Shown in pieces: positions 1-8,616 of a stretch of DNA of 64,000 nucleotides. The position numbers and the translations under genes are program-made. Under the pieces are notes generated by a model. That model saw only the letters and a list, made by a program, of their open reading frames with translations. It ran no database searches and was not told the origin of the DNA. The DNA is taken from contig NZ_JACVXC010000001.1 in NCBI RefSeq assembly GCF_014596935.1, positions 186,001-250,000 of the forward strand. The letters run 5' to 3'. The number at the start of each line of letters is the position of its first letter. Position 1 is the first letter of the stretch. Source of the DNA: Aestuariibaculum suncheonense. Lineage in GTDB: Bacteria > Bacteroidota > Bacteroidia > Flavobacteriales > Flavobacteriaceae.

Positions 1-105
1 CGCTTTCGAGGTAACAATTCCTTTAATTTCCTTTTCCTGAGCAAATAGCTGTATGCTGAAGAATAAGAAGGAAAACAAGAGTGTCGTTTTTAAGTAATAC
101 TTCAT
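1..105 (-). CDS. TonB-dependent receptor-like outer membrane protein, N-terminus only
   Basis: Only the first 35 codons lie inside the window; the rest runs off the left edge. Seen: a start ATG at 103-105 on the minus strand, a lysine-poor hydrophobic signal peptide of about 22 residues ending in LFAQ, then EKEIKGIVTSKA. That junction is the usual beginning of the carboxypeptidase-regulatory (CarboxypepD_reg-like) domain at the N-terminus of SusC-type and other TonB-dependent receptors of Bacteroidota. The family call is an inference from this short stretch; another secreted protein with the same domain is possible. It is divergent from the two-component system that begins at 345, with about 240 bases of AT-rich spacer. 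Confidence 0.55.
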   Translation of the reverse strand, partial: MKYYLKTTLLFSFLFFSIQLFAQEKEIKGIVTSKA

Positions 106-344
106 AATTTGAATTGTTTAGTCTTGTTATTTGCTATCAATGTTATTTATTATAAAAATTGTTTTAAAAAAAAATATCTGAACTACATCATTTTACACAT
201 AGAAGACAGATAATTATCGATAAGTGATTTTGTGAATACAAACTCTTAATCAAATTATTGTTAATTAATTATTATATTCTTAAAATTGCTTTAGATAGTG
301 TAAGCCTTTCGTCGATTTTTTAATAATAATTTAAACCAAGAACC

Positions 345-1385
345 TTGTTTAACTTTAAGATAAAGAATACCATTTCCCCTAAATATCATGTCCTTTTTTG
401 GTTTGTTTACTTCATGTTTAATGTCGTAAGGTGGGGAAGTTACTTTAACGATTACTGGTATTCTATCAAGTCTAACCTTGTAGAATTCCCTATTCACATC
501 ATTGTGGTTTATATTAATATTTACTACTTAATTCCTCGACTCATACTAAAACGAAGGTATTTAACCTATGTGCTAAGTCTGGTTTTTATGTTGGCTATTG
601 TGTATTTAGTTAGAACCGGTTTGAATTATGTGTTGGTTACCAAAGACATCTGGCCCGAAGCCGGTGGTACGGGGGAGTTTATGCAGCTTAATCATATCAT
701 CGCGGTTGTTTTAGGTGAGCTTTATGTGATTGGTTTTGTATCGGCGATAAAACTAGTCATCGATTGGAGTCTGGAAAAGCGCCGGAATGAGAAATTGGCC
801 AAGCTTCAATTAAGTACCGAATTAAAATATTTACGAACTCAGATACAGCCGCATTTCTTTTTTAATACCTTAAACAATTTGTATGCATTAACGTTAAAGA
901 AGTCTGATAGTGCCCCGCAAATGGTAATTAAAATATCAGACCTTATGCAATATGTGCTGTACGAAGTGAATAGCTCTAAAGCCGATTTGCTAGAAGAAAT
1001 TAATCACATTAATACCTATATTGATGTGGAACGTCTGCGTTTTAATGAGCGTGTAGAATGTGAAATGGATATTATTGGCGACATTGAAGATGTTACGGTA
1101 CCTCCCTTACTGTTTTTGACGTTCATCGAGAATTGTTTCAAACATGGATTAAAAGGTTGTGAAAACGTAAGGGTAAACATGAGTTTTGAAGTACTTAATA
1201 AAGACTATTTAGAATTTAAATTGTCGAATACATTTAATGCCAAATCTAATATAAACAACCAACAAGGTATTGGAATTGCCAATACCAAACGCAGGTTAAG
1301 CCTATTGTTTAACAGTGATTACGAGTTTAAAACCACTGTTGAAGACAATGTGTATAACTTGTATTTAAAAATACCTATTCGATGA
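345..1385 (+). CDS. LytS/YehU-family sensor histidine kinase
   Basis: Membrane sensor kinase of the LytS/AlgZ (His_kinase) type, 346 residues. Hydrophobic segments cover roughly residues 15-30, 45-65, 72-92 and 115-140. The phosphoacceptor region follows with QIQPHFFFNTLN (about 165-176), and an HATPase-like part with FIENCFKHG and a GIGIANTKRRL box near the C-terminus. No separate extracytoplasmic sensor domain is visible. The start is a TTG at 345: the reading frame is closed upstream by TAA at 327-329 and the first in-frame ATG (414) would cut into the first membrane segment. The stop codon overlaps the next gene's start by four bases (ATGA), so the two are translationally coupled. The signal sensed is unknown. 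Confidence 0.88.
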   Translation: MFNFKIKNTISPKYHVLFWFVYFMFNVVRWGSYFNDYWYSIKSNLVEFPIHIIVVYINIYYLIPRLILKRRYLTYVLSLVFMLAIVYLVRTGLNYVLVTKDIWPEAGGTGEFMQLNHIIAVVLGELYVIGFVSAIKLVIDWSLEKRRNEKLAKLQLSTELKYLRTQIQPHFFFNTLNNLYALTLKKSDSAPQMVIKISDLMQYVLYEVNSSKADLLEEINHINTYIDVERLRFNERVECEMDIIGDIEDVTVPPLLFLTFIENCFKHGLKGCENVRVNMSFEVLNKDYLEFKLSNTFNAKSNINNQQGIGIANTKRRLSLLFNSDYEFKTTVEDNVYNLYLKIPIR

Positions 1386-2104
1386 AAATTAAATGCGTAA
1401 TTATTGACGATGAAGCACTGGCTATTGAGGTGATAGAAGATCATTTAAAGAACTTCGATCATGTTGAAATCGTAGGCACGTTTACCAATCCGTTAAAGGC
1501 TTATGGTGTATTAGAACAGGAAAAAATCGATGTGGTTTTTCTCGACATCAATATGCCACAGCTTAATGGGTTTGCTTTTATCGAAAACCTGAGTTATAAA
1601 CCGCATGTGGTTATAACCACGGCTTATAGAGAGTACGCCGTAAAATCTTTTGAACTCGATGTTTTAGATTATTTGGTGAAACCTATTCCGTTTAATCGGT
1701 TTTTAAAGACAATTAATAAAGTCTATCAGCAGGTATATCTAAATAGCACATCGACCGATATAGGCTTTCAGCAGGAACCACATCTCTTTTTAAAGGTGGG
1801 TAAAAAACTGGTGAAGGTAAACCTGAATGATATTCTTTATATTGAAAGTTTAAAAGATTATATCAAAGTCATTACTACACTGGGCGATTATGTTGTGCAT
1901 AAATCTTTAACGGCCATTTCAGAAGAATTACCACAATCTAACTTTTTAAGGGTTCATAGATCTTATACAATTTCTATAAACAAAGTAAATTCGGTTGAAG
2001 GTAATATGATTGAAATTTCAAATCGAAAAATTCCTATCGGAAGAAATTATGTGAAAATAACTAAAGAACGCATACTGAATACAACAGAAGATACCGAAAA
2101 TTAA
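1382..2104 (+). CDS. LytTR-family response regulator
   Basis: Cytoplasmic response regulator of 240 residues, partner of the kinase it overlaps. An N-terminal receiver domain (about 1-120) shows the acidic pair D9/D10, the phosphoacceptor D55 in VVFLDINMP, and the conserved lysine in DYLVKPI. The C-terminal half (about 138-238) is a LytTR DNA-binding domain with FLKVGKKLVKVNLNDILYIESLKDYIKV and FLRVHRSY-type segments. LytTR proteins usually bind pairs of short direct repeats. Candidate targets are the divergent receptor gene at the left edge and the acyltransferase 11 bases downstream, but this is inference from position. Confidence 0.93.
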   Translation: MKIKCVIIDDEALAIEVIEDHLKNFDHVEIVGTFTNPLKAYGVLEQEKIDVVFLDINMPQLNGFAFIENLSYKPHVVITTAYREYAVKSFELDVLDYLVKPIPFNRFLKTINKVYQQVYLNSTSTDIGFQQEPHLFLKVGKKLVKVNLNDILYIESLKDYIKVITTLGDYVVHKSLTAISEELPQSNFLRVHRSYTISINKVNSVEGNMIEISNRKIPIGRNYVKITKERILNTTEDTEN

Positions 2105-2115
2105 TTAGTAGCAAC

Positions 2116-3213
2116 ATGAATGTAAATCAGAGAATTCAATCGGTCGATATATTACGTGGTATAACCATTGTCGGTATGATTTTAGTGAATAATCCCGGTG
2201 ACTGGTCGCACATTTATGCACCCTTGTCTCATGCCGAATGGCATGGTTTAACCCCAACCGATCTTATTTTTCCGTTTTTTCTTTTTATAGTTGGGATTTC
2301 TATTTTTTATGCATATAAGAGCAAACAACCAAATGCATCAACGTATAAGAAGTTAGGGCTGCGTAGCCTTAAATTAATAGGTTTAGGCTTAGTGCTTAAG
2401 GCGTTTACGCCGTTATTTCCTTTTGTTCAAGATTGGGAACATATCCGGTTTATGGGGGTTTTGCAACGTATAGGAATTGTGTTTTTTGTAACTGCGGTGT
2501 TGTATTTAAACTGTAACTGGAAAATGCTTTTAGGTGTCGCTGTAACTATTCTTTTAGGGTATTGGTTGTTGTTGGGTTTTGTACCCTTGCCAAATGGTAT
2601 GGCACCTACATTTGATAGAGCCTCTAATAACTGGTCGAATTATATCGATTTACAGATTTTAGGAACACATATGTGGCAACCCGATTATGATCCCGAAGGT
2701 GTGTTAGGAACGGTATCGGCTATTGCAACCTGTATTTTAGGGGTTTTGGTAGGGAAGCTGCTTGATACGCCGCTTAAAAGCAAAACGAAAATTTTATTCC
2801 TAACAGGGGTTATTCTACTGACATTAGGTTATTTCTGGAATGCGTATTTCCCAATAAATAAAGCGCTTTGGAGTAGCAGCTTTGTGCTGGTTACTGCAGG
2901 TTATGGTACAGTTATCTTGGCTGTTATTTATTATATTGTCGATGTGAAACAATGGCATTTTGGGGCAGTATTTAAGCAGGTTGGCATGAATGCGATAACC
3001 ATTTATTTTCTTTCAGAATTTATAGCCAAGAGTTTTTATTTAATTCCTGTAGGGGCAGATGCTAATGTGCATTCCTGGTTGTATAATACGTTTTTTAGTT
3101 TCGATGGTTTAGTAGCTAAACTCTCCTCGTTGTGTTATGCTTTGGTTATCGTTTTAATTTACGTTGGTTTAGGGACTTACCTTTTTAAAAAGAATATTTT
3201 CATTAAAGTTTAA
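2116..3213 (+). CDS. HGSNAT/NagX-like membrane acyltransferase (DUF5009/DUF1624 group)
   Basis: Polytopic inner-membrane protein of 365 residues with about ten hydrophobic segments. The N-terminus reads RIQSVDILRGITIVGMILVN, then a loop with the conserved HAEWHGLTPTDLIFPFFLF pattern. This is the hallmark of the heparan-alpha-glucosaminide N-acetyltransferase family, in which a loop histidine takes the acetyl group from cytoplasmic acetyl-CoA and passes it across the membrane to an amino sugar. Bacterial members (NagX) are linked to glucosamine, chitin or peptidoglycan amino-sugar use. It lies 11 bases after the LytTR regulator and is probably in the same operon. The exact acceptor sugar cannot be read from the sequence. 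Confidence 0.8.
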   Translation: MNVNQRIQSVDILRGITIVGMILVNNPGDWSHIYAPLSHAEWHGLTPTDLIFPFFLFIVGISIFYAYKSKQPNASTYKKLGLRSLKLIGLGLVLKAFTPLFPFVQDWEHIRFMGVLQRIGIVFFVTAVLYLNCNWKMLLGVAVTILLGYWLLLGFVPLPNGMAPTFDRASNNWSNYIDLQILGTHMWQPDYDPEGVLGTVSAIATCILGVLVGKLLDTPLKSKTKILFLTGVILLTLGYFWNAYFPINKALWSSSFVLVTAGYGTVILAVIYYIVDVKQWHFGAVFKQVGMNAITIYFLSEFIAKSFYLIPVGADANVHSWLYNTFFSFDGLVAKLSSLCYALVIVLIYVGLGTYLFKKNIFIKV

Positions 3214-3230
3214 CATCACGAACGTATTTT

Positions 3231-3264
3231 TTGAGTTAGGACTAACAGAAATGACGTAAATTTA
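3231..3264 (+). promoter_or_regulatory. Probable umuC promoter with a palindromic operator
   Basis: A TTG at 3231-3233 and TAAATTTA at 3257-3264 are spaced by 23 bases. This resembles the Bacteroidota promoter TTG-N17-23-TAnnTTTG, with the last base deviating. Between them lies the inverted repeat GTTAGGACTAAC (3235-3246), with five-base arms and a two-base centre. A repressor bound there would block the promoter, as expected for a damage-inducible polymerase. The -7 element ends only three bases before the ATG, so the transcript may be leaderless. Which repressor binds is not known. Confidence 0.5.
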
Positions 3265-3267
3265 CAC

Positions 3268-4524
3268 ATGTTTGCATTAGTCGATTGTAATAACTTTTAC
3301 GCGTCCTGTGAACGGGTTTTTAATCCTAGTTTGCAAGGTAAGCCTGTTGCTATTTTAAGCAATAATGATGGTTGTGTGATTTCCAGAAGTGACGAAGCCA
3401 AGCAACTCGAACTTCCTATGGGCGCGCCTATTTTTAAATGGGAAGGCTTTTGCAAAGCGAACCATATTCAGGTGTTTTCTTCTAATTACCCGTTGTACGG
3501 CGATATGAGTAGTCGGGTGATGTCTATTTTACGACAATTTACACCCGATGTTGAGGTGTATAGCATAGATGAAGCTTTTCTGGAATTCAAGGGGTTTGAG
3601 TATTTCAATTTTAACGACTACGGCACTCAAATTCGAAAGCGCATTTTAAAATGGACAGGTATTCCTACCTGTGTGGGTATGGCGCCAACCAAGGCTTTGA
3701 GTAAAGTTGCAAATAAAATAGCCCGTAAATTTCCAGAACAAACCAAAGGCGTTTATGTTATCGATTCTGAAGAGAAGCGTATTAAAGCGCTAAAATGGAT
3801 AAAAATTGAAGAGGTATGGGGAATAGGAAGACGATTGTCAAAGCGATTGAAACTTAAAAACTGCCATACAGCCTTGGATTTTGTGAATTTAGATGACGAA
3901 TGGGTACGTCGAAATTTTTCAATCACCGAATGGAAACTGAAACAGGATTTAAAAGGCATTCCAGCTTTGCAATTAGATGAAATTAAGAATAAACATGCTA
4001 TTGCAACCACAAGAAGTTTTGAATATACGTATTCCGATTTAGAGAATTTAAAAGAGCGCATTTCTACGTTTGCTACTAGTTGTGCCGAAAAATTACGAAA
4101 GCAAAAGTCGAGTTGTCACAGTATTTATGTAACGATAAGCAGTGACCGGCATAAAACAGATTTAGAGCAGCATAGAGCGGCGAAACAAATAAATCTAACA
4201 TATCCCACTGATTCCAGTTTAATCATTAGTCAGGAAGCTGTAAAGGCTGTTGCCGAATTGTTTAAAAAAGGGATTAAATATAAACGCGCCGGAGTGATTG
4301 TTATGGGGTTGGTACCAACCGATAATCATCAGTTACAATTGTTTGAAACCGAAAACCCTAAACATAAGCCGTTAATGCGAGCCATCGATGGTTTAAATTT
4401 TAAATATGCGACCAATAAGGTAAAGCTGGCTAATCAGGATTTACAACGTACCTGGAAGATGCATCAGGAGCGATTGTCGCCTCGATATACCACCAATATT
4501 AATGATATAATTAAAGTAAAATGA
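3268..4524 (+). CDS. umuC: Y-family DNA polymerase V catalytic subunit UmuC
   Basis: Error-prone translesion polymerase, 418 residues, the usual UmuC length. The palm starts at the N-terminus (FALVDCNNFYASCERVF, catalytic D6). A SNNDGCVISRS finger motif follows, and the second metal-binding pair is in VYSIDEAFLEF (D and E near residue 101). Helix-hairpin-helix GIGRRLSKRLK and the little-finger domain follow, then a C-terminal UmuC extension (about 365-418) with QDLQRTWKM. With UmuD' it would form DNA polymerase V for SOS mutagenesis. It precedes umuD, the reverse of the Escherichia coli order. Expression is probably controlled by the palindrome immediately upstream. Confidence 0.95.
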   Translation: MFALVDCNNFYASCERVFNPSLQGKPVAILSNNDGCVISRSDEAKQLELPMGAPIFKWEGFCKANHIQVFSSNYPLYGDMSSRVMSILRQFTPDVEVYSIDEAFLEFKGFEYFNFNDYGTQIRKRILKWTGIPTCVGMAPTKALSKVANKIARKFPEQTKGVYVIDSEEKRIKALKWIKIEEVWGIGRRLSKRLKLKNCHTALDFVNLDDEWVRRNFSITEWKLKQDLKGIPALQLDEIKNKHAIATTRSFEYTYSDLENLKERISTFATSCAEKLRKQKSSCHSIYVTISSDRHKTDLEQHRAAKQINLTYPTDSSLIISQEAVKAVAELFKKGIKYKRAGVIVMGLVPTDNHQLQLFETENPKHKPLMRAIDGLNFKYATNKVKLANQDLQRTWKMHQERLSPRYTTNINDIIKVK

Positions 4525-4538
4525 ATACTTTAAATGAT

Positions 4539-4546
4539 TATATTTG
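4539..4546 (+). promoter_or_regulatory. Possible -7 element of a umuD promoter
   Basis: TATATTTG fits TAnnTTTG exactly and stands 15 bases before the umuD ATG. No TTG lies at the right distance upstream, so this is a weak call; umuD could equally be read through from umuC. Confidence 0.35.
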
Positions 4547-4561
4547 ATTAAATGATATGTT

Positions 4562-5002
4562 ATGACATTGCACGATTCTAATAGCTTAACTTTTTTTACG
4601 CCCGAAGATTCAGATGCGCTTGGTGCTGTGTTTTTCGATACAGGTATTTCTTGTGGGTTTCCTTCACCAGCCGAAGATTTTAAAGAACAACGTTTATCGT
4701 TAGATAAAGAGTTAGTACGAAATAAAGAAGCCACATTTTTTGCCCGTGTTAGCGGTCAGTCGATGATAGGTGCGGGACTTGAGGATAACGATTTGTTGGT
4801 TATTGATCGAAGTTTAGAGCCACAGAATAACCGAATAGCCGTGTGTTTTTTAGATGGTGAATTTACGGTAAAACGTTTGAGAGTAGAGCAGGGTGAAGTG
4901 TGGTTGAAACCTGAAAATCCGAATTACCCGATTATAAAAATCACTGAAGAAAATGAATTTATTATTTGGGGCATTGTCACCAATGTAATTAAGAAGGTGT
5001 AA
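4562..5002 (+). CDS. umuD: UmuD, self-cleaving subunit of DNA polymerase V
   Basis: LexA-like S24 peptidase-fold protein, 146 residues. The cleavage site is visible as CGFPSPAEDF (about 30-39), where RecA-stimulated self-cleavage after the cysteine gives UmuD'. The catalytic serine is in VSGQSMIGAG and the lysine in FLDGEFTVKRL. There is no helix-turn-helix N-terminus, so it is not LexA itself. It sits 37 bases after umuC. Its N-terminal arm before the cleavage site is slightly longer than in E. coli (about 31 versus 24 residues). Function as the UmuC partner follows from the family and neighbour. Confidence 0.93.
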   Translation: MTLHDSNSLTFFTPEDSDALGAVFFDTGISCGFPSPAEDFKEQRLSLDKELVRNKEATFFARVSGQSMIGAGLEDNDLLVIDRSLEPQNNRIAVCFLDGEFTVKRLRVEQGEVWLKPENPNYPIIKITEENEFIIWGIVTNVIKKV

Positions 5003-5033
5003 TTATACTTCAAAAGATGTATGTATAAAATAA

Positions 5034-5066
5034 AAAACGCGAAACTAAATGTTTCGCGTTTTTTTA
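5034..5066. terminator. Bidirectional rho-independent terminator between umuD and atpC
   Basis: Perfect stem AACGCGAAAC (5036-5045) with GTTTCGCGTT (5051-5060) around a TAAAT loop. It is flanked by an A-run on the left and a T-run on the right, so it serves both umuD (+) and atpC (-). Confidence 0.9.
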
Positions 5067-5084
5067 TTCTGAATAAAGGAAGGT

Positions 5085-5378
5085 TTAGTCAACTAAAACA
5101 ATCACTTTATTATCTTTCATTTCAACAGTGCCAGATTTGATTTTTAAGGTTAAAACTTTGTCATCATCGTGGTGAGGATTAACTTCAGAATGTAACGCAT
5201 CAAAAACCAGGTGGCTTTGTGTATGTGTATGAATTTTAATGGTTCCTTCAGTTAAAATAGACACGATTGCGGCGTGGTCATTTAAAATCTGAAACTCACC
5301 ATTAATACCAGGTAATGCTACAGAATCAACTTCTGAGTTAAATAGGGTAGCTTCTGGTGATACAATTTCTAAATTCAT
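5085..5378 (-). CDS. atpC: F1Fo ATP synthase epsilon subunit (short form)
   Basis: 97-residue epsilon subunit, beginning MNLEIVSPEATLFNSEVDSV, with the beta-sandwich motif LPGINGEFQILNDHAAIVSIL. It forms part of the central stalk of F1. It stops after the N-terminal beta domain: the C-terminal two-helix domain of the roughly 135-residue proteobacterial subunit, which can inhibit ATP hydrolysis, is absent. Short epsilon subunits are common in Bacteroidota. It lies 26 bases after atpD in the same direction; the remaining atp genes are not in the window. Confidence 0.95.
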   Translation of the reverse strand: MNLEIVSPEATLFNSEVDSVALPGINGEFQILNDHAAIVSILTEGTIKIHTHTQSHLVFDALHSEVNPHHDDDKVLTLKIKSGTVEMKDNKVIVLVD

Positions 5379-5404
5379 AATGTTTTATAATTTTCTATTG
5401 AATA

Positions 5405-6916
<1,512 letters not shown>

Positions 6917-6973
6917 TTATATGTTTAATATTATGCGTTTTAATTCAATGAAAACACTTTTAGTTTTCGGCTG

Positions 6974-6981
6974 CAAAGATA
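6974..6981 (-). promoter_or_regulatory. -7 element of the atpDC promoter
   Basis: On the minus strand the octamer is TATCTTTG followed by CA, an exact TAnnTTTG match. It lies 60 bases upstream of the atpD ATG, giving a leader of about 55 bases. No clear TTG stands at the -33 position. Confidence 0.55.
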
Positions 6982-7025
6982 ATTTTTTTAATTTAAAAAG
7001 AAAGTTGTTTTTTCAGGTTTTTTAG

Positions 7026-7056
7026 AATAAAAAAACACCCTCATTTTGAAGGTGTT
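7026..7056 (-). terminator. Terminator of the TonB receptor-GDSL lipoprotein operon
   Basis: On the minus strand AACACCTTC and GAGGGTGTT pair around AAAAT with one mismatch, followed by a run of Ts. It stands just beyond the stop of the lipoprotein gene. Confidence 0.7.
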
Positions 7057-7079
7057 AAATTTTATTATTGAAACGCTTG

Positions 7080-8606
7080 TTATTGCAGAGCTGGCGAATA
7101 ATTGGTTGGGTAATCTCCGGCTTTTAAAACATTACCAGATTCTGTAAAATTTGAGCCAAACGCTATATCAATAGCTTCTAAAAATTTATTGGCCAAATAA
7201 GCATATCCTCTAGCGGTCAGATGTACCCCATCTAAGCTAATGGCACCTCCAGTGGCCAGATTCGCTTTTAATATAAAGTCATCAAAAATGACGCCTGTTG
7301 TAGCTAACTGGCTTAATGTCGTATTCAAATCTACCAATGCTAAGTTGTCATTGTTGTTTACTACAGACGCTATGGTTGCGTTGTAAGCATCAGTTGCTGT
7401 TTTAATTGATGTTTGTTCTTCTGGAGTTAAAACCCATTTGTCGGCTAAAGGTATTGCAACTCCATTAACAGTTTGAGGATTGCCAGCTACAGCTTCGGTT
7501 CCTATAAAATTAGATGCTGTTAATACTATTAAATCATCAGCAGTTGCCTGTCTTATGCTAATTAGGGCTGCATTTAAACTTGTTAAATCTGTTAAACTTT
7601 CATCCATTATAACAACCGCATTGGATTCGGAAGCTTCAAAAGTTATTGTTCTTTTTGAAATTTCGGTGTTAGCATCTGCTTGAGACATTAAATTATTGGC
7701 TACTAAATAAGCAAAAGCTTGTGTGATCCCTGCATTATATGCACCATATGCAGATGCGCTATTTAAGTAAGCAGCAGTTGCAGCATCTAAAGGAATAGGG
7801 TTGTAAGGTACGGTTGTAAAATGTGGCAGGTCTTTTACATAGGGTACATTAGTGACTACTCCTTTGGCGCCATTTGTAGTTAAAGCAGTAACTGCCGCAT
7901 TAAATGAAGCGGCAAAAACATTAGGGTCAGTAATATCATTTCCTTGATAGGTTGCAGGGTTTGGATTTCCTGTTTGATCTGTGCCATCACCTCCTGCAAG
8001 TGCATAACTTAAAACGTCGTTTCCGCCAATTTCAGATAAAGTGAAAAATGTAGGGTTTTGTGCTACTGCTTCTCCTAAAACGGTTGCTGTTTGCGGAGAG
8101 GAAGTCATTCTTCCAAAATATGGATTTAGCATGCCATATCCGGAAAATCCTAAATGAAAACTTTTTAATCCTGGTATACCGTAATTGTTAAAGGGTCCGT
8201 TTACAGGTGATGTAATTTCGGTAGATGGAGTGGCGTTTAAAACCTTGGGTGAAGACGAAGCAATATCAAAGTATAGTCTTGGAGATGCAGCAACTACTCC
8301 GTTTAATAAAAAACCTCCAATATTATCATTCATTAAAGGTTGTTTAAAATCACCACCTTCAGCTAAAGTAAAAATACTGGCGAGCATATTTGGGAATGAA
8401 TTTTCCTGACCAGCTTTAAATAGAGCGCCATCTGTATATCCCGCTGTAAATGATCCTCCAACAGCTATATAGTTTGAAAAGTCGACATCGCCAGTTGTGA
8501 ATTCAGGAAAAGTCGTTTCCGCTTCTTCGCGGCTAACATCTTCTATGTCGTTACACGCAGTAAACCCCGATGCAAATAATAACAGGGCTATATATTTTAA
8601 TTTCAT
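7080..8606 (-). CDS. SGNH/GDSL-type hydrolase lipoprotein
   Basis: Surface or outer-membrane lipoprotein of about 508 residues. Signal peptide MKLKYIALLLFASGFTAC carries a lipobox with the lipidated cysteine. Block I of the SGNH fold reads AVGGSFTAGYTDG (GDS replaced by GGS, catalytic serine kept). GIPG and GGNDVLSYA give blocks II/III with the oxyanion Asn, and DGVHLTARGYAYLAN gives the catalytic Asp/His of block V. A large insertion lies between. The start at 8606 is preferred because it begins the signal peptide; an ATG three codons upstream also exists. It follows the TonB receptor by about ten bases, so the pair is an operon. The substrate, perhaps an ester imported by the receptor, is unknown. 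Confidence 0.85.
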   Translation of the reverse strand: MKLKYIALLLFASGFTACNDIEDVSREEAETTFPEFTTGDVDFSNYIAVGGSFTAGYTDGALFKAGQENSFPNMLASIFTLAEGGDFKQPLMNDNIGGFLLNGVVAASPRLYFDIASSSPKVLNATPSTEITSPVNGPFNNYGIPGLKSFHLGFSGYGMLNPYFGRMTSSPQTATVLGEAVAQNPTFFTLSEIGGNDVLSYALAGGDGTDQTGNPNPATYQGNDITDPNVFAASFNAAVTALTTNGAKGVVTNVPYVKDLPHFTTVPYNPIPLDAATAAYLNSASAYGAYNAGITQAFAYLVANNLMSQADANTEISKRTITFEASESNAVVIMDESLTDLTSLNAALISIRQATADDLIVLTASNFIGTEAVAGNPQTVNGVAIPLADKWVLTPEEQTSIKTATDAYNATIASVVNNNDNLALVDLNTTLSQLATTGVIFDDFILKANLATGGAISLDGVHLTARGYAYLANKFLEAIDIAFGSNFTESGNVLKAGDYPTNYSPALQ

Positions 8607-8616
8607 AATGTTCATT

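Noticed and set aside
291-497. Minus-strand frame of 68 codons over the start of the sensor kinase
   Set aside because: It lies antisense to the kinase N-terminus, has no recognisable domain, and its codons mirror the real gene.
4441-4734. Minus-strand frame across the umuC/umuD junction
   Set aside because: Antisense to two well-supported genes and without any family motif.
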